Origin: Lysobacteraceae bacterium NML08-0793
Lineage (GTDB): Bacteria; Pseudomonadota; Gammaproteobacteria; Xanthomonadales; Xanthomonadaceae
Assembly: GCA_002798275.1 (NCBI GenBank)
Contig: NWQR01000002.1
Location: 124,001 to 188,000 of the forward strand
Direction of reading: 5' to 3'
Length of the DNA: 64,000 bases
This document shows, piece after piece, positions 35,548 to 47,020 of this stretch; position 1 is the stretch's first letter; each line of letters opens with the position of its first letter. A program made the translations under genes and the position numbers. The notes under the pieces are model-generated. The model was given only the letters and a program-made list of their open reading frames with translations. It was not told the DNA's origin and ran no database searches.

Positions 35548-38374
35548 AACCGAAGGCCACCGCTACAAAACCACCATCCTGCTGCCTGCCACGGATTTCC
35601 CGATGCGTGGCGACCTGCCCAAGCGCGAGCCGGCAACGCTCGAAGCCTGGCAAAGCGGCGACCTCTACGGCCAGATTCGCGTTGCCGCCAAGGGGCGGCC
35701 CGTGTTCATGCTGCATGACGGCCCGCCCTATGCCAATGGCCAGATTCATCTGGGGCATGCGGTCAACAAGGTGCTGAAAGACATCATTGTGCGCAGCAAG
35801 ACGCTGGCCGGTTTCGATGCCCCGTACATCCCCGGCTGGGACTGTCATGGCCTGCCGATTGAAATCGCCGTGGAAAAGAAATTCGGCAAGGTCGGCGACA
35901 AGCTCGATGCGGCAACTTTCCGCCAGCATTGCCGCGATTACGCCAAGAGCCAAATCGAGCTGCAAAAGGCTGACTTCAAACGTCTGGGCGTACTTGGCGA
36001 CTGGGACAACCCCTACCGCACGCTGGACTTCAAATACGAGGCCGATGAAGTCCGCGCGCTGGCGCGAATCGTGGAAAACGGTCATCTGGCGCGCGGCGTC
36101 AAGCCAGTGCACTGGTGTTTTGACTGCGGCTCGGCTCTGGCTGAAGCCGAAATTGAATATGCCGACAAAACCTCACCGGCCGTGGACGTAGCCTACCCGG
36201 CACGCGATGCCGCCGATATTGCCGCGCGTTTTGGCGCAGAGCTGCCCGAAGGCGTGGAAATCGCCCTGCCCATCTGGACCACCACCCCGTGGACGCTGCC
36301 GGCGTCATTGGCAGTATCGCTGGGGCCGCAAATCGAATATCAACTGGTGGAAGGCCCGGCGCATGGCGGCAAACGTCGCTGGCTGGTGCTGGCCGCACGG
36401 CTTGCCGAAAGCGCACTGGCACGCTATGGCGTGGCGCATGTGCAGGCACACGGCACGCCCATCAACGGCGAGGCACTGAAAGGCGCACTGTTTGCGCATC
36501 CGTTCTATGCCGAGCGCGACATTCCGGTTCTGACCGGCGAGCATGTCAGCGATGAGGACGGCACCGGCGCGGTGCATACCGCCCCCGGTCATGGTCAGGA
36601 AGACTTTGTCGCCGTGCAGGGCAGCGGGCTTCTGGAACGCTATAGCCTCGGGCAGTTGAACCCGGTGGACGGGCGTGGTGTTTACCTGCCATCCACCCCG
36701 GCGATGGGCGAAACCGCACTTGCCGGTATGCATATCTGGAAGGCCAATGCCGCGATTGTCGATGGTCTGAAACAAAGCGGCGCACTGCTGGCGCATCAGG
36801 ACATCCGCCACAGCTATCCACATTGCTGGCGGCATAAAACCCCGATTGCCTTCCGCGCCACACCACAATGGTTCATCTCGATGGATCAGGCCGGGCTGCG
36901 CCGCGACGCGCTGGCTGCCATCCCTGGAGTGAAGTGGTATCCCGGCTGGGGTGAAGCCCGCATCCACGGCATGGTGGAAGGCCGTCCGGACTGGACCATC
37001 TCGCGCCAGCGCACCTGGGGCGTGCCGATTGCACTGTTCGTACACAAGGAAACCGGCGAGCCACATCCAGATACCGTCGCGCTGATGGAGCAAGTCGCCC
37101 AGCGCATCGAACAAGGCGGCGTGGATGCTTGGTATGCGCTGGATGCAGCCGAACTTTTGGGCGATGAAGCAGCGCAATACGACAAGGTGCAGGACATTCT
37201 CGATGTCTGGTTTGATTCTGGCGTCACCCATCAGGCAGTGCTGAAGGCGCGTGGCTATGACTTGCCCGCCGACCTGTATCTGGAAGGCTCCGACCAGCAT
37301 CGCGGCTGGTTCCAGTCCTCGCTGCTGTCGGCCATCGCTATCGACAAGGCCGCACCTTATCGTGAATGTCTGACCCACGGCTTCGTGGTCGATGCCCAGG
37401 GACGCAAGTTTTCCAAGTCGCTTGGCAACGGCATCGAGCCGCAGGAAATCATCAAGCAATACGGCGCGGACATTCTGCGTCTTTGGGTGGCCTCGGCAGA
37501 TTATTCGCAGGAAATGTCGCTGTCGCAGGAGATCCTAAAGCGCAATGCCGATGCCTACCGCCGCATCCGCAATACCGCGCGTTTCTTGCTTGGCAATCTG
37601 CATGGCTTTGACCCGGCGCAGCATTTGCAAGCGCCCGAGGGCATGGTCGCGCTGGATCGCTGGATTGTGCATCGCGCCGCCCTGCTGCAAGCGCAAATCA
37701 CCGCTGCCTATGCGCGTTACGACTTTGCCGAAGTGGTGCAGTTGCTTGCCAATTTCAGCAGCGTGGAGCTTGGCTCGCTGTATCTGGACGTTACCAAGGA
37801 TCGCCTTTACACCCTTCAGGAGAACGCCCCGGCACGGCGCAGCGCGCAAAGCGCGATGTATCACATCGCCGAAAGCTATGCGCGCTGGATTGCCCCGATT
37901 CTGGCATTTACCGCCGATGAAATCTGGCGCCACCTGCCAGGTACACGCGCCGACAACGTGATGCTCGCCACTTGGTACGACGGCCTGCAAAAGCTGCCCG
38001 AAAATGCCGCACTTTCTGCCGAACAATTCGACACCCTGCTGGCACTGCGCGATGAAGTGGCCAAGGTGCTGGAGCCGATGCGAGCCGCTGGCGAAATCGG
38101 CGCGGCGCTGGATGCGGAAATCACCCTGAAAGTGGATGCCGCCACCCACGCCTGGCTTGCTCCGCTGGCCGAAGAGCTACGCTTCTTCTTCATCAGTGGC
38201 GATGTCCGCGTTGAAAGCGGCGAGGCCATTGAGGCGCATGTCAGCGCCAAGGGCAAATGCGTGCGCTGCTGGCATCACCGCGCCGATGTGGGTCAACATG
38301 CCGAGCACCCGACGCTATGCGGACGCTGCATCGACAATATCGAGGGCGCGGGCGAAACCCGTCGCTGGTTCTGA
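35540..38374 (+). CDS. ileS: Isoleucyl-tRNA synthetase
   Basis: 944 residues. Class I motifs: [10 protein letters not shown] (HIGH type, about 57-66) and [13 protein letters not shown] (KMSKS type, about 615); the CP1 editing domain lies between ([13 protein letters not shown], with the [15 protein letters not shown] editing pocket). The C terminus has the Zn knuckle CVRCWHHR and CGRCIDN. It charges tRNA-Ile and edits Val. Overlap with ribF is eight bases; lspA starts one base after its stop. Confidence 0.98.
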   Translation: MSETEGHRYKTTILLPATDFPMRGDLPKREPATLEAWQSGDLYGQIRVAAKGRPVFMLHDGPPYANGQIHLGHAVNKVLKDIIVRSKTLAGFDAPYIPGWDCHGLPIEIAVEKKFGKVGDKLDAATFRQHCRDYAKSQIELQKADFKRLGVLGDWDNPYRTLDFKYEADEVRALARIVENGHLARGVKPVHWCFDCGSALAEAEIEYADKTSPAVDVAYPARDAADIAARFGAELPEGVEIALPIWTTTPWTLPASLAVSLGPQIEYQLVEGPAHGGKRRWLVLAARLAESALARYGVAHVQAHGTPINGEALKGALFAHPFYAERDIPVLTGEHVSDEDGTGAVHTAPGHGQEDFVAVQGSGLLERYSLGQLNPVDGRGVYLPSTPAMGETALAGMHIWKANAAIVDGLKQSGALLAHQDIRHSYPHCWRHKTPIAFRATPQWFISMDQAGLRRDALAAIPGVKWYPGWGEARIHGMVEGRPDWTISRQRTWGVPIALFVHKETGEPHPDTVALMEQVAQRIEQGGVDAWYALDAAELLGDEAAQYDKVQDILDVWFDSGVTHQAVLKARGYDLPADLYLEGSDQHRGWFQSSLLSAIAIDKAAPYRECLTHGFVVDAQGRKFSKSLGNGIEPQEIIKQYGADILRLWVASADYSQEMSLSQEILKRNADAYRRIRNTARFLLGNLHGFDPAQHLQAPEGMVALDRWIVHRAALLQAQITAAYARYDFAEVVQLLANFSSVELGSLYLDVTKDRLYTLQENAPARRSAQSAMYHIAESYARWIAPILAFTADEIWRHLPGTRADNVMLATWYDGLQKLPENAALSAEQFDTLLALRDEVAKVLEPMRAAGEIGAALDAEITLKVDAATHAWLAPLAEELRFFFISGDVRVESGEAIEAHVSAKGKCVRCWHHRADVGQHAEHPTLCGRCIDNIEGAGETRRWF

Positions 38375-38375
38375 A

Positions 38376-38879
38376 ATGAAAACCCCGCAAAAAAACGCCC
38401 TGCCCTGGCTTGGTGTGTCGGCATTGGTACTGCTGCTTGACCAATGGAGCAAAGCCTGGGTGCTGCGCGCGCTGCCCGAATACACCGATATCGTGGTGAT
38501 TGACGGCTTTTGGAACTGGTACCGCACCTACAACACCGGCGCTGCCTTCAGTTTTCTGGCCAATGCCGGCGGCTGGCAGCAATGGTTCTTCACCGGCCTG
38601 GCACTGGCCATCAGCGCCCTGCTGGGCTACTGGCTGTACCGCAGCCCGCGCTCGGACTGGAAAACCGCCTTGCCCTACGCACTCATCATCGGCGGGGCGC
38701 TTGGCAATGTCATCGACCGCCTGCAACACGGCCACGTCATCGACTTCATCAAATGGTATGTCGGCGACTATGTCTGGCCGGCCTTCAACATTGCCGATTC
38801 GGCGATTGTTGGCGGCGCCGTCGGCCTGCTGCTGTTGAGCGTGCTGGGACACAAGCCCGAGAAAACCCATGAGCAATGA
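38376..38879 (+). CDS. lspA: Lipoprotein signal peptidase
   Basis: 167 residues, four transmembrane helices. The catalytic aspartates are in [17 protein letters not shown] (first Asp) and [11 protein letters not shown] (second Asp); DQWSKAW and YNTGAAFSF are the other conserved boxes. It cleaves prolipoprotein signal peptides at the lipobox in the inner membrane. It overlaps ispH by 11 bases, in line with the ileS-lspA-ispH order of gammaproteobacteria. Confidence 0.97.
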   Translation: MKTPQKNALPWLGVSALVLLLDQWSKAWVLRALPEYTDIVVIDGFWNWYRTYNTGAAFSFLANAGGWQQWFFTGLALAISALLGYWLYRSPRSDWKTALPYALIIGGALGNVIDRLQHGHVIDFIKWYVGDYVWPAFNIADSAIVGGAVGLLLLSVLGHKPEKTHEQ

Positions 38880-39828
38880 AATCCTGCTGGCCAATCCGCG
38901 CGGCTTCTGCGCCGGCGTGGATCGCGCCATTGAAATCGTCAAGCGCGCTATCGAAACACTCGGCGCCCCCATCTATGTCCGGCACGAAGTGGTGCACAAC
39001 AAGTTTGTGGTCGATGACCTGCGTCAGCGCGGCGCGGTATTCGTCGAAGAGCTGGACGAAGTGCCCGATGGCGCGACCGTGATTTTTTCCGCCCACGGTG
39101 TTTCCAAGGCCGTTTGGCAGGAAGCCGAACGCCGTGGCCTGAAAATCTTTGATGCCACCTGCCCGCTGGTAACCAAGGTGCATTTGGAGGTCGCCCGCCA
39201 CTGCCGCAATGGGCGCGACATGATTCTGATCGGCCACGGCGGCCACCCGGAAGTGGAAGGCACCATGGGGCAATGGCAGCGCGAAAGCGCCAATGGCCGG
39301 ATGTATCTGGTGGAAGACATCGAAGATGCCCAAACCCTGCAAGTCGGCCAGCCGGAAAACCTTGCCTATACCACCCAGACCACCCTCTCGGTGGACGATA
39401 CCCGCGACATCATCGCCACCCTGCGCAGGCGCTTTCCATCCATCCAGGGGCCGAAAAACGATGACATCTGCTACGCCACCCAGAACCGTCAGGATGCCGT
39501 GCGCGAGCTGGCTCGCCGCTGCGACCTGATTCTGGTGGTCGGCTCGCCCAACAGCTCCAACTCCAACCGCCTGCGCGAGCTGGCCGAGCGCGAAGGCGTC
39601 AGCGCCTACCTTATCGACGGCGCCCATGAAATCGACCCGAACTGGTTGACCGGCAAACAGCAAATCGGCGTAAGCGCCGGTGCTTCCGCCCCGGATGTAT
39701 TGGTACAAGGCGTGCTGGCGCGGCTGGAAACCCTAGGCGCCGGCAAACACGTACGCGAACTGGACGGCGAGCCGGAAAACATGGTGTTTGCCCTGCCCAA
39801 AGAGCTGCGCCTGAAACTGGTGGACTGA
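38869..39828 (+). CDS. ispH: 4-hydroxy-3-methylbut-2-enyl diphosphate reductase
   Basis: 319 residues. The [4Fe-4S] ligands are Cys in [13 protein letters not shown] (about 14), [11 protein letters not shown] (about 98) and [11 protein letters not shown] preceded by CDLILVVG; the catalytic Glu is in [11 protein letters not shown]. It makes IPP and DMAPP in the last step of the MEP pathway. Ends the murJ-to-ispH run; tRNA-Thr follows 57 bp later. Confidence 0.97.
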   Translation: MSNEILLANPRGFCAGVDRAIEIVKRAIETLGAPIYVRHEVVHNKFVVDDLRQRGAVFVEELDEVPDGATVIFSAHGVSKAVWQEAERRGLKIFDATCPLVTKVHLEVARHCRNGRDMILIGHGGHPEVEGTMGQWQRESANGRMYLVEDIEDAQTLQVGQPENLAYTTQTTLSVDDTRDIIATLRRRFPSIQGPKNDDICYATQNRQDAVRELARRCDLILVVGSPNSSNSNRLRELAEREGVSAYLIDGAHEIDPNWLTGKQQIGVSAGASAPDVLVQGVLARLETLGAGKHVRELDGEPENMVFALPKELRLKLVD

Positions 39829-39885
39829 AAAAACCTCTCGACCAATTGCAAGACCGGCACGGCAGCTCCTATAATGCCGCCCCAC

Positions 39886-39961
<76 letters not shown>

Positions 39962-39986
39962 AATTCAAACTGCAAAGCATCCAAGC

Positions 39987-40027
39987 AAGGCCGAAATCCT
40001 CAAAACACAAGGGTTTTGGCCTTTTTG
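39987..40027 (+). terminator. Terminator after tRNA-Thr
   Basis: AAGGCC (39987-39992) pairs with GGCCTT (40018-40023), with an inner CAAAAC/GTTTTG helix, followed by TTTTTG. It ends the tRNA transcript. Confidence 0.75.
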
Positions 40028-40121
40028 TTTGCCGCTTTAGCGCACATCCCGCCCCTCGCAGGGCAAGTATCGGCAGGCACAGGCCGTGCCATGCTTTTCA
40101 AAAATCCACCCGAGCAATCGC

Positions 40122-40640
40122 ATGTCGCTGCAATTCCGATACGAAACCCCGGCCGATATTCCCGCCATCGAGGCGCTCATGATGGCGGCCTTTGCCAATC
40201 TGCCGCATAGCCGTCAGACCGAGCCATTCATCGTGCGCGCCTTACGCGCCGCTGGCGAACTCACGCGCTCGATCGTGGCCGAACAGCACGGGCAACTCGT
40301 CGGCCATCTCGCCCTGTCCGCCATCACCATCACCCCCGATTGTGGGCAAGCCATCCACGGCTGGTATGGCTTGGGGCCGATTTGCGTTTTGCCGTCGCAG
40401 CAAGGGCAAGGCATCGGCGCACACCTAGTGATGCAGGCGCTGTCCGAACTTAAAGCCATGCAGGCCGCAGGTTGCGTCCTGCTTGGAGAACCTGCGTATT
40501 ACGCGCGCTTTGGTTTTCGGGCGCATGCCGGGTTGCAACTGACAGGCGCACCCCCGGGCTATTTCATGGCATTGGCAATCAGTGCGCCGGTCCCCCAAGG
40601 TATCGCACGCTATAGCGATGCCTTCAATGCAAGCGCCTGA
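40122..40640 (+). CDS. GNAT-family N-acetyltransferase (YhbS-like)
   Basis: 172 residues. WYGLGPICVLPSQQGQGIGAHLVMQALSE in part holds the acetyl-CoA motif Q-x-x-G-x-G/A (QQGQGIG, about 98-104); CVLLGEPAYYARFGFRAH is motif B with the Y(Y)xRFGF tail typical of YhbS. The acceptor is unknown. It is a single gene between tRNA-Thr and a terminator. Confidence 0.9.
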   Translation: MSLQFRYETPADIPAIEALMMAAFANLPHSRQTEPFIVRALRAAGELTRSIVAEQHGQLVGHLALSAITITPDCGQAIHGWYGLGPICVLPSQQGQGIGAHLVMQALSELKAMQAAGCVLLGEPAYYARFGFRAHAGLQLTGAPPGYFMALAISAPVPQGIARYSDAFNASA

Positions 40641-40647
40641 AACAACA

Positions 40648-40668
40648 AAGCCCGGCGATACCGGGCTT
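40648..40668. terminator. Terminator between acetyltransferase and bamC
   Basis: AAGCCCGG (40648-40655) pairs perfectly with CCGGGCTT (40661-40668). It lies between two convergent genes and serves both, though the T-run is short. Confidence 0.75.
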
Positions 40669-40690
40669 CGTGATTGCGTTTGCCGTCTGC

Positions 40691-41197
40691 TTACTGACCG
40701 CCGAGCGACTGTTTCAGCGTTGCCAGCAATGCGCTGGCGCCTGCCCCGGTTTCCGGCACACCCCGCGGGTCAATGGTGGAGACATAGACCGTCTCGCCGG
40801 TCTGCACCGCGCGCACCAAGAAATTGCTGCCCTGATAGCTGACATCGTAGCTACCAAGAAGCTGCGCGCTGCTTGCCACTTGCAGACCATCAACCGTGCC
40901 CAGCAACTGGCCGATGCGGGCGAAAACTTCATCACGATTGCCGACAACGACAAAACCTGCGCTCACCGTTGTGCCCGGACGTGCGGTCTGCGATGCCATC
41001 ACGCTCTGCCCCGGCAGCGCCATCGCGCCACTGGTATCAGGATGGCTGAACTCCGGCGGCAGCTCCAGCGGGCGCGCTTCGCCACTCAACTTGTAGCTCT
41101 CATTGTCCTTGCGAAACCAGCCGCAGCCGGTGGTGAGCGCCACGGTGGCGGCCAGGCTGGCGATGAGGGCGATGCGGCCGGGGGAAACATGGGACAT
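40691..41197 (-). CDS. bamC: BamC-like outer-membrane lipoprotein
   Basis: 168 residues, about half of E. coli BamC. Lipoprotein signal peptide with lipobox LTTGC (Cys25). The mature start (WFRKDNESYKLSGEARPLELPPEF) resembles the unstructured lasso of BamC, and there is one helix-grip domain (about 80-168) instead of two. It lies 34 bp after dapA on the same strand, the dapA-bamC (nlpB) linkage known from gammaproteobacteria. Role in BAM is inferred from homology and context. Confidence 0.8.
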   Translation of the reverse strand: MSHVSPGRIALIASLAATVALTTGCGWFRKDNESYKLSGEARPLELPPEFSHPDTSGAMALPGQSVMASQTARPGTTVSAGFVVVGNRDEVFARIGQLLGTVDGLQVASSAQLLGSYDVSYQGSNFLVRAVQTGETVYVSTIDPRGVPETGAGASALLATLKQSLGGQ

Positions 41198-41231
41198 GGG
41201 ATTCTCCGTAAAGATGGGGACGGTCGGGTCG

Positions 41232-42185
41232 TTAGCGACCCTGATTTTCGATGGACAGGATAGCCGCAACTGTCGTTTGCAGCCATGCCCGATGTTGTTC
41301 GGACAGCGGCAACAGCGGAAGGCGCAGCGCTTCGCCAATACCCGATTGTTGCAATAACGCCTTTACTGGCACCGGGTTGGGCTCGCAACCGAGAAATTCA
41401 AAAACCGGCTGCAAGCGGGCATCCAACGCTTGTGCTGCGGCTTTTTCGGCATTGCGCGCCAGCATACACAGCCTATGCATACTGCGCGGCAATACATTGC
41501 TGGCAACCGAAATCACCCCGTCAGCCCCGGCAAGCATGGCGCTGCACGCAGTTGGGTCATCGCCGGAAAGCACCGCAAAGCCCGGTTTCTTCAGAGCCAG
41601 CAATGCAGCCATCCGCGCGGGTGCTGCCAGCGCCTCCTTGATGCCGATGATGCCCGGATGCTCGACCAGTTGCGCGACGGTCTCCGGCTGCATATCGCAG
41701 CCGGTACGGCTCGGCACGTTGTACAAAACTACCGGCAGGTCGCCCGCATCGGCCACCGCCCGGTAATGCGCCAGCAATCCGGCCTGAGTCGGACGCACAT
41801 AAGGCGGGGTAACCACCAGCGCCGCATCCGCACCACAGCGGGCGGCAATGCGGGTTAGTTCAATGGTTTTTGCGGTATTGGCAAGCCCGGTTCCAGCCAG
41901 TACCGGCACGCGCCCGGCCACTTGTTGCACGACTGCACGCAACAGGGTTTGGTATTCGTCATCAGAAAGCGCGGCGGCCTCGCCGGTGGAGCCCGCCACC
42001 ACCAGCGCTTGGGTGCCGCCATCGAGCTGCGCCTGCAACAGCCGCTGCCAGGCGGGCATATCCAGCGCGCCATCTGCGGAAAAAGGGGTAATCAGTGCGG
42101 TAATGCTGCCCTGAAGAGTGTGCGCAAGTTCAGTCAAGATGCGAAATCCGTGAATATCAAGGCCGTGTTTGCCCGGCGCGGGCAT
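41232..42185 (-). CDS. dapA: 4-hydroxy-tetrahydrodipicolinate synthase
   Basis: 317 residues from ATG 42185; a TTG at 42137 gives 301, nearer to the family's 290-300 and is a likely alternative. [10 protein letters not shown] at the N terminus, [16 protein letters not shown] (GTTGE-type pyruvate site), [11 protein letters not shown] with the conserved Tyr, and the Schiff-base Lys in IIGIKEA mark it as DapA. It condenses pyruvate with aspartate semialdehyde on the way to lysine and diaminopimelate. Divergent from gcvR. Confidence 0.95.
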   Translation of the reverse strand: MPAPGKHGLDIHGFRILTELAHTLQGSITALITPFSADGALDMPAWQRLLQAQLDGGTQALVVAGSTGEAAALSDDEYQTLLRAVVQQVAGRVPVLAGTGLANTAKTIELTRIAARCGADAALVVTPPYVRPTQAGLLAHYRAVADAGDLPVVLYNVPSRTGCDMQPETVAQLVEHPGIIGIKEALAAPARMAALLALKKPGFAVLSGDDPTACSAMLAGADGVISVASNVLPRSMHRLCMLARNAEKAAAQALDARLQPVFEFLGCEPNPVPVKALLQQSGIGEALRLPLLPLSEQHRAWLQTTVAAILSIENQGR

Positions 42186-42268
42186 GTTACTTGCGGGCAG
42201 AAAGGCCGGGCAAGTATCCTGATTGAAAGTGCCAGCCTCCCGCTGGCCTGTGTTCAGGCCGACCGGCC

Positions 42269-42841
42269 TTGGAAGCTGTCTTGAACAATCAATCTCCCCG
42301 CCCCGCCGGCAACGAAAACCATCTTTTCATCAGTGCCTACAGCACCCACCCGAAGTCGCCGCTGCTGGCGGTAACCCGGCGCATTGCCGATAGCGGCTGC
42401 AATCTGGTGGATGCCCGTCTGGTTACGGTCGGACGCGATGTTTCCGTCACCGCGCTGGCCGCCGGTTCTTGGGATGCGGTGGCCAAGCTGGAAACCGCGC
42501 TGGAGCGCTTGGCGCGCGACGAATCGCTGCGCCTTCTGCATTACCGCACCGCCCCCAAGCCGTTGCAGTCCAACCTGATTCCGTATGTGGTCGAGGCGGT
42601 GGCCGCCGACAAGCCCGGCATCCTCTATCAGCTGGCCGAGTTCTTTCATCAGCAGGGCATCACCGTGGAAACCCTGCACAGCTCGCGCTACAAGGCGATG
42701 CAGACCGGCGCAGAGATGTTTACCGCACAAGTCACCATCGGCGTACCTGCGGAAATGCACATCGCCACCTTGCGCGATGATTTTCTGGATTTCTGCGACC
42801 ATCTGAATCTGGACGCAATCCTCGACCCGATGAAGTTTTGA
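42269..42841 (+). CDS. gcvR: GcvR-like ACT-domain regulator
   Basis: 190 residues with two ACT domains (about 20-90 and 104-180): [29 protein letters not shown] and [24 protein letters not shown] in parts. GcvR-type proteins bind glycine and antagonise GcvA. The start is not an ATG: TTG at 42269 or TTG at 42281 are the only choices. It lies one base from bcp, and order dapA (divergent)-gcvR-bcp-phoH is a Xanthomonadaceae hallmark as I recall. Confidence 0.9.
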   Translation: MEAVLNNQSPRPAGNENHLFISAYSTHPKSPLLAVTRRIADSGCNLVDARLVTVGRDVSVTALAAGSWDAVAKLETALERLARDESLRLLHYRTAPKPLQSNLIPYVVEAVAADKPGILYQLAEFFHQQGITVETLHSSRYKAMQTGAEMFTAQVTIGVPAEMHIATLRDDFLDFCDHLNLDAILDPMKF

Positions 42842-42842
42842 G

Positions 42843-43322
42843 ATGACCGACAAACCCGAAAAAATCTCCGCCACCACGCTGAAGCTGCCACTGGCGCTTG
42901 GCAGCGGCGAAACCCTCACGCTGGGCGAATGCGCCGGCAAATGGCTGGTGCTGTACTTCTATCCCAAAGACAACACCCCCGGCTGTACCACCGAAGGGCT
43001 GGACTTCAACGCCCTGCTGCCGGAGTTTGAAAAACTCAATGCGCGCATCCTCGGCGTATCGAAGGATTCGGTGCGCAGCCATGCCGGCTTCACCCGCAAG
43101 CACGGTTTTGCGTTTGATCTCATCAGCGATGCGGATGAAGCCCTTTGCCGCGCCTTCGGGGTGATTCAAATGAAAAAGCTCTATGGCCGTGAATATGAAG
43201 GCATCGTCCGCAGCACTTTTTTGATTGACCCGCAAAGCCGCATCGTCGAAGTCTGGCAGCCGGTCAAAGTGCCGGGGCATGCCGCCGCCGTACTGGAAAG
43301 CCTACGCCGCCACCACGCATGA
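42843..43322 (+). CDS. bcp: Thioredoxin-dependent peroxiredoxin (Bcp/PrxQ)
   Basis: 159 residues. The peroxidatic Cys48 is in YFYPKDNTPGCTTEG; position 53 is Asp-rather-than-Cys, so the resolving Cys of classic Bcp (five residues later) is missing and it is probably a 1-Cys variant. SKDSVRSHAGFTRKHGF and RSTFLIDPQ are the other conserved parts. It reduces H2O2 and organic peroxides in the cytoplasm. It follows gcvR with one base between. Confidence 0.95.
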   Translation: MTDKPEKISATTLKLPLALGSGETLTLGECAGKWLVLYFYPKDNTPGCTTEGLDFNALLPEFEKLNARILGVSKDSVRSHAGFTRKHGFAFDLISDADEALCRAFGVIQMKKLYGREYEGIVRSTFLIDPQSRIVEVWQPVKVPGHAAAVLESLRRHHA

Positions 43323-43412
43323 TCGCCGCCTGCCCTGCTCGCCTGTCCGCGCCATCATCCGGTTCTGCCGGTGGTGGCGTTTTCATTTCTTATTTGCCCA
43401 GGAAACACTCGC

Positions 43413-44807
43413 ATGACCCAAGGTAAACGTCTGTATGTGCTGGATACCAATGTGCTGATGCACGACCCGACGGCGCTGTTCAAGTTCGAGGAGCACGATA
43501 TCTACCTGCCGATGCAGGTCATCGAAGAACTGGACAACGGCAAGAAAGGCGCCAGCGAGGCAGCGCGCAATGCCCGCCAGGTCAGCCGCTTCATCAACGA
43601 GCTGATTGAAGAACAGGGCACCGACAAAATCTCCACCGGCCTGCAACTGCGTCCGCCGGGCGGCTTGGCGCTGGGCAGCGATCCGGCTCGAGGCGTACTG
43701 CGCTTTCAAACCGATGGCTTTGGCGGCGGCCAGCGTCTTGGGCTGTCGATGGCCGACAACCACATCTTGGCGGCCATCCTGGCGCTGAAGGCCGAGGCGC
43801 AGCAGGAAGTGGTATTCGTCTCCAAGGACATCAACCTGCGCATCAAGGCCGCGATTTCCGGCATCGCCAGCGAAGACTACGAAAACGATCGCGCACTGGA
43901 CGACTTCAATCTGCTGTTCACCGGCGCCACCGCCCTGCCGGAAGATTTCTGGCAGCGCAATGGCAAGGGGCTGCGCTCTTGGACCGACAAGGGGCATACC
44001 TTTTACGAAGTCAGCATGAATGCCGACGATGCCTGGTATCCAAACCAGTTTTTGTATCTGCCGGGCGATGCGCAGTCCGAGTTCCGCGTTACGCAAATCC
44101 AGGGCGACAAGGCGGTGCTGAAAATCGTCGATGACTACCGCAGCCAGCAGCATTCGGTCTGGGGCATCAGTGCCCGCAACCGCGAGCAGAACTTTGCCCT
44201 GAATGCACTGATGGACCCGGATATTGATTTCGTTACCCTGCTTGGCACCGCAGGCACCGGCAAAACCCTGCTGACCCTAGCGGCCGGGCTTGCCCAAACC
44301 ATGGATGCGCAACGTTACCGGGAAATCATCATGACGCGCGCCACGGTGAATGTGGGTGAGGACATCGGCTTTTTGCCCGGCACCGAAGAAGAAAAAATGA
44401 CTCCGTGGATGGGGGCGCTCACCGACAATCTGGAAGTCCTGATGCCTACCCGCAAAAGCGGCAGCTGGGAACAGCAGGCCACGCACGACCTACTCGCCAG
44501 CCGCATCAAGATTCGCGCCATGAACTTCATGCGCGGACGCACCTTCCTGTCGCGCTATGTCATTCTGGACGAAGCCCAGAACCTGACCCCGAAGCAGGTC
44601 AAAACCCTGGTTACGCGCGCCGGCCCCGGCACCAAAATCGTCTGCCTTGGCAATGTCGAGCAAATCGACACGCCGTATCTGACCGAAACCACCTCCGGGC
44701 TGACCTATCTGGTTGACCGCTTCAAGAACTGGGCGCATTCGGCGCACATCACCCTACGGCGCGGCGAGCGCTCACGGCTGGCCGATCACGCCTCCGAAGT
44801 GCTGTAG
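43413..44807 (+). CDS. phoH: PhoH-family protein with N-terminal PIN domain (PhoH2-like)
   Basis: 464 residues. The PIN ribonuclease domain (about 5-140) has acidic residues in [21 protein letters not shown] and SMADNHILA; the PhoH ATPase (about 250-455) has GTAGTGKT (Walker A) and YVILDEAQN (Walker B). Such PIN-PhoH fusions unwind and cut RNA. ATG 43413 has AGGAAA upstream. It sits in the gcvR-bcp-phoH run, 90 bp after bcp. Confidence 0.94.
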   Translation: MTQGKRLYVLDTNVLMHDPTALFKFEEHDIYLPMQVIEELDNGKKGASEAARNARQVSRFINELIEEQGTDKISTGLQLRPPGGLALGSDPARGVLRFQTDGFGGGQRLGLSMADNHILAAILALKAEAQQEVVFVSKDINLRIKAAISGIASEDYENDRALDDFNLLFTGATALPEDFWQRNGKGLRSWTDKGHTFYEVSMNADDAWYPNQFLYLPGDAQSEFRVTQIQGDKAVLKIVDDYRSQQHSVWGISARNREQNFALNALMDPDIDFVTLLGTAGTGKTLLTLAAGLAQTMDAQRYREIIMTRATVNVGEDIGFLPGTEEEKMTPWMGALTDNLEVLMPTRKSGSWEQQATHDLLASRIKIRAMNFMRGRTFLSRYVILDEAQNLTPKQVKTLVTRAGPGTKIVCLGNVEQIDTPYLTETTSGLTYLVDRFKNWAHSAHITLRRGERSRLADHASEVL

Positions 44808-44838
44808 TCGCCCCCCGCAATGCTTGGATTCAGGCCAC

Positions 44839-45651
44839 ATGAACCTTGTTGAACAGCCCGTTTCGGTCATGACCATCGCCGGTTCCGACTCCGGCGGTGG
44901 TGCCGGCATCCAGGCCGACCTGCGCACCTTTGCCGCCCATCGGGTGCATGGTCTGTCGGCGCTGGCTGCACTCACTGCACAAAACACCCAAGGGGTGTCT
45001 GCCGTCCATGTGGTGCCGCCGGATTTCCTGCGGGCGCAAATCGACGCCTGCTTTGCCGACTTCAATGTGGTCGCGGTAAAAATCGGCATGCTGGCCACTG
45101 CGGAAATCGTCAACACCGTCGCCAGCGCCCTGCGCCATCACCGGCCACGCTTTGTGGTGTTGGATCCAGTGATGGTGGCGACCTCCGGCGCGAAACTGCT
45201 GGATGAAGCGGCTCACCACGCCCTGCGCACCCAGCTGGTTCCGCTTGCCAGCGTGCTGACCCCGAATATCCCGGAAGCCCAATGGCTGCTCGGGCAGCGT
45301 ATCGAAACCGCCGCGCAAGCCGACAGCGCCCTGCAAGAACTGCGCGCGCTGGGCGCACAGGCGGTGATGCTCAAGGGCGCCCATCTGGATGAGGACAATC
45401 AAGTGATCGACCGCTGGCTGGATGCCAGCGGCCAGACGCAATTTGCTCATCCGCGCCTGCCCTTGGAAGGCCACGGCACCGGCTGCACCCTGGCCGCAGC
45501 CATCGCCGCCAATCTCGCCCTCGGTCTTGCCCCGCGCCAAGCCGCCGCCGCCGCCAGCGACTACATCGCCCGCGCCCTGGCCGGCAGCTATCGACCCGGT
45601 CGCAGCGCCTTGCATGTACTCGACCATCTGGGGGCGATGCCCCCGCTTTAG
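44839..45651 (+). CDS. thiD: Hydroxymethylpyrimidine/phosphomethylpyrimidine kinase
   Basis: 270 residues, ribokinase fold. [19 protein letters not shown] (about 10-28) binds the pyrimidine, VAVKIGMLA and [12 protein letters not shown] follow, and [14 protein letters not shown] (about 212-225) is the anion-hole motif with catalytic Cys/Asp. It phosphorylates HMP twice for thiamine synthesis. A single gene, 31 bp after phoH; no TPP riboswitch is seen in the short leader. Confidence 0.95.
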   Translation: MNLVEQPVSVMTIAGSDSGGGAGIQADLRTFAAHRVHGLSALAALTAQNTQGVSAVHVVPPDFLRAQIDACFADFNVVAVKIGMLATAEIVNTVASALRHHRPRFVVLDPVMVATSGAKLLDEAAHHALRTQLVPLASVLTPNIPEAQWLLGQRIETAAQADSALQELRALGAQAVMLKGAHLDEDNQVIDRWLDASGQTQFAHPRLPLEGHGTGCTLAAAIAANLALGLAPRQAAAAASDYIARALAGSYRPGRSALHVLDHLGAMPPL

Positions 45652-45691
45652 TGCATCGCGCGCGCCACTTGTGGATGCCCGTATCGCGCCA

Positions 45692-46933
45692 TCAATGCGG
45701 TCGCAGGCGCATCGCCAGCTTGCGCAAGCCGCCCAGCGGCATGTCCTCATCCGGATGGGTCAGGCCGTGCATCACCATCTGCCGGAAAGGCTTGGCCAGT
45801 CGCCCGGCGCCTAGCGCCAGTTTGCGCAGCGCTTTGGCTGGGGCGCGCTCGTCGCTGTAGAGCCGTGCAATCAGGCTGGTGGCCAGATACAACGGCCGGG
45901 TGGCGGCGCGATGTTCGGCATCGAAATCCGCCAGCAGACGCGCATGCCAAATCGGCTCGCCATGCGCCAAGGCATCCAGAATTCGCCTTGCCAGTGCATC
46001 CACCGAAAGCAGACCAAAATTAAAGCCATGCGCAGTAACCGGATGCATGCCCACCGCGGCATCGCCAATCAGGGCAAAACGGGTCGCGTAAAAACGTTCG
46101 GGATAAACACCGACCAGCGGATATTGCCGACAGGCGCTGATTCGCTGCATTGCCCCCAGACGACCGGCAAAGCGGCGGGCGATATCGGCATTGAAGTGTT
46201 CCTCCTCCATCGCCAGCAGCGTATCCAGCTCGGCGCGGGTCAGGGTCAGCACCACCGATGAGGTATGCGCATCGTGTAGCGGCAACAGCGCCAGGGTCTG
46301 GCCGTAACCGAACCATTCCCAAGACACCGATTGATGCGGCACTTCATGACGCATCCGCACCAGCAGCATACTGCGGCCAAAGTCGAGAAAATCCGCCCGG
46401 ATGCCAAGCGCGCGGCGACTTTCGGAAAAACGGCTGTCGGCCGCCACCAAGAGTGCGGCGGAAAACTCGCGGCCATCGGCCAGTCGGACGCGCGCGCCAT
46501 GCTCATTGGCTTCCACATGAGTAACGCGGGCGTTGTCGATGATGGCCACATCACCGGCATTTTCCGCCTGCAATGCCTGCCATGCGGCGCGGCGGATGGC
46601 GTGATTGGAAACCAGCCAACCCAGTTGCGATTGGCCGCTTTCTAGGTGCGAGAACAGCAGGCCGCTGTCATTTTCATCATCGCCATCGAGCACCAGTGCA
46701 TCGCGCAGCGGGGCGATATGTTCATCCGCGATATGCGGCCACAGGCCGTAATCGTGCAGCAGCCGGTGCGAGCGATGGGTCAATGCGATTTCGCGGCCAT
46801 CATCCTCGGGATTCTCCAGCGCACTGCCGGGCTGCTGCTCCAGCACCGCAATCCGCAACCCGCTGCCCGCCAGTGCCCGCGCGAAACACAAGCCCACCGG
46901 GCCTGCACCAATGACGACGATATCCCAAGACAT
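45692..46933 (-). CDS. FAD-dependent ubiquinone-biosynthesis-type hydroxylase (UbiH/UbiM family)
   Basis: 413 residues. WDIVVIGAGPVGLCFARALAG (FAD GxGxxG), ALIGDAAVGMHPVTAHGFNFG (GD motif, about 285) and DGREIALTHRS are the family markers. ALENPEDDGREIALTH and LGWLVSNHAIRRAAW resemble the UbiM 5-hydroxylases, which I rate slightly above UbiH/UbiF; without alignment the position hydroxylated cannot be stated. It converges on thiD (40 bp) and is divergent from the Na/Pi transporter. Confidence 0.85.
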   Translation of the reverse strand: MSWDIVVIGAGPVGLCFARALAGSGLRIAVLEQQPGSALENPEDDGREIALTHRSHRLLHDYGLWPHIADEHIAPLRDALVLDGDDENDSGLLFSHLESGQSQLGWLVSNHAIRRAAWQALQAENAGDVAIIDNARVTHVEANEHGARVRLADGREFSAALLVAADSRFSESRRALGIRADFLDFGRSMLLVRMRHEVPHQSVSWEWFGYGQTLALLPLHDAHTSSVVLTLTRAELDTLLAMEEEHFNADIARRFAGRLGAMQRISACRQYPLVGVYPERFYATRFALIGDAAVGMHPVTAHGFNFGLLSVDALARRILDALAHGEPIWHARLLADFDAEHRAATRPLYLATSLIARLYSDERAPAKALRKLALGAGRLAKPFRQMVMHGLTHPDEDMPLGGLRKLAMRLRPH

Positions 46934-47020
46934 GATGGCTCCCAAAAACAAGCGCACCATTATCACCCCGGACGGGGAAAATGCCTTGCACCCGGTCAAA
47001 TCGCGGACGAAACTCTGCCC

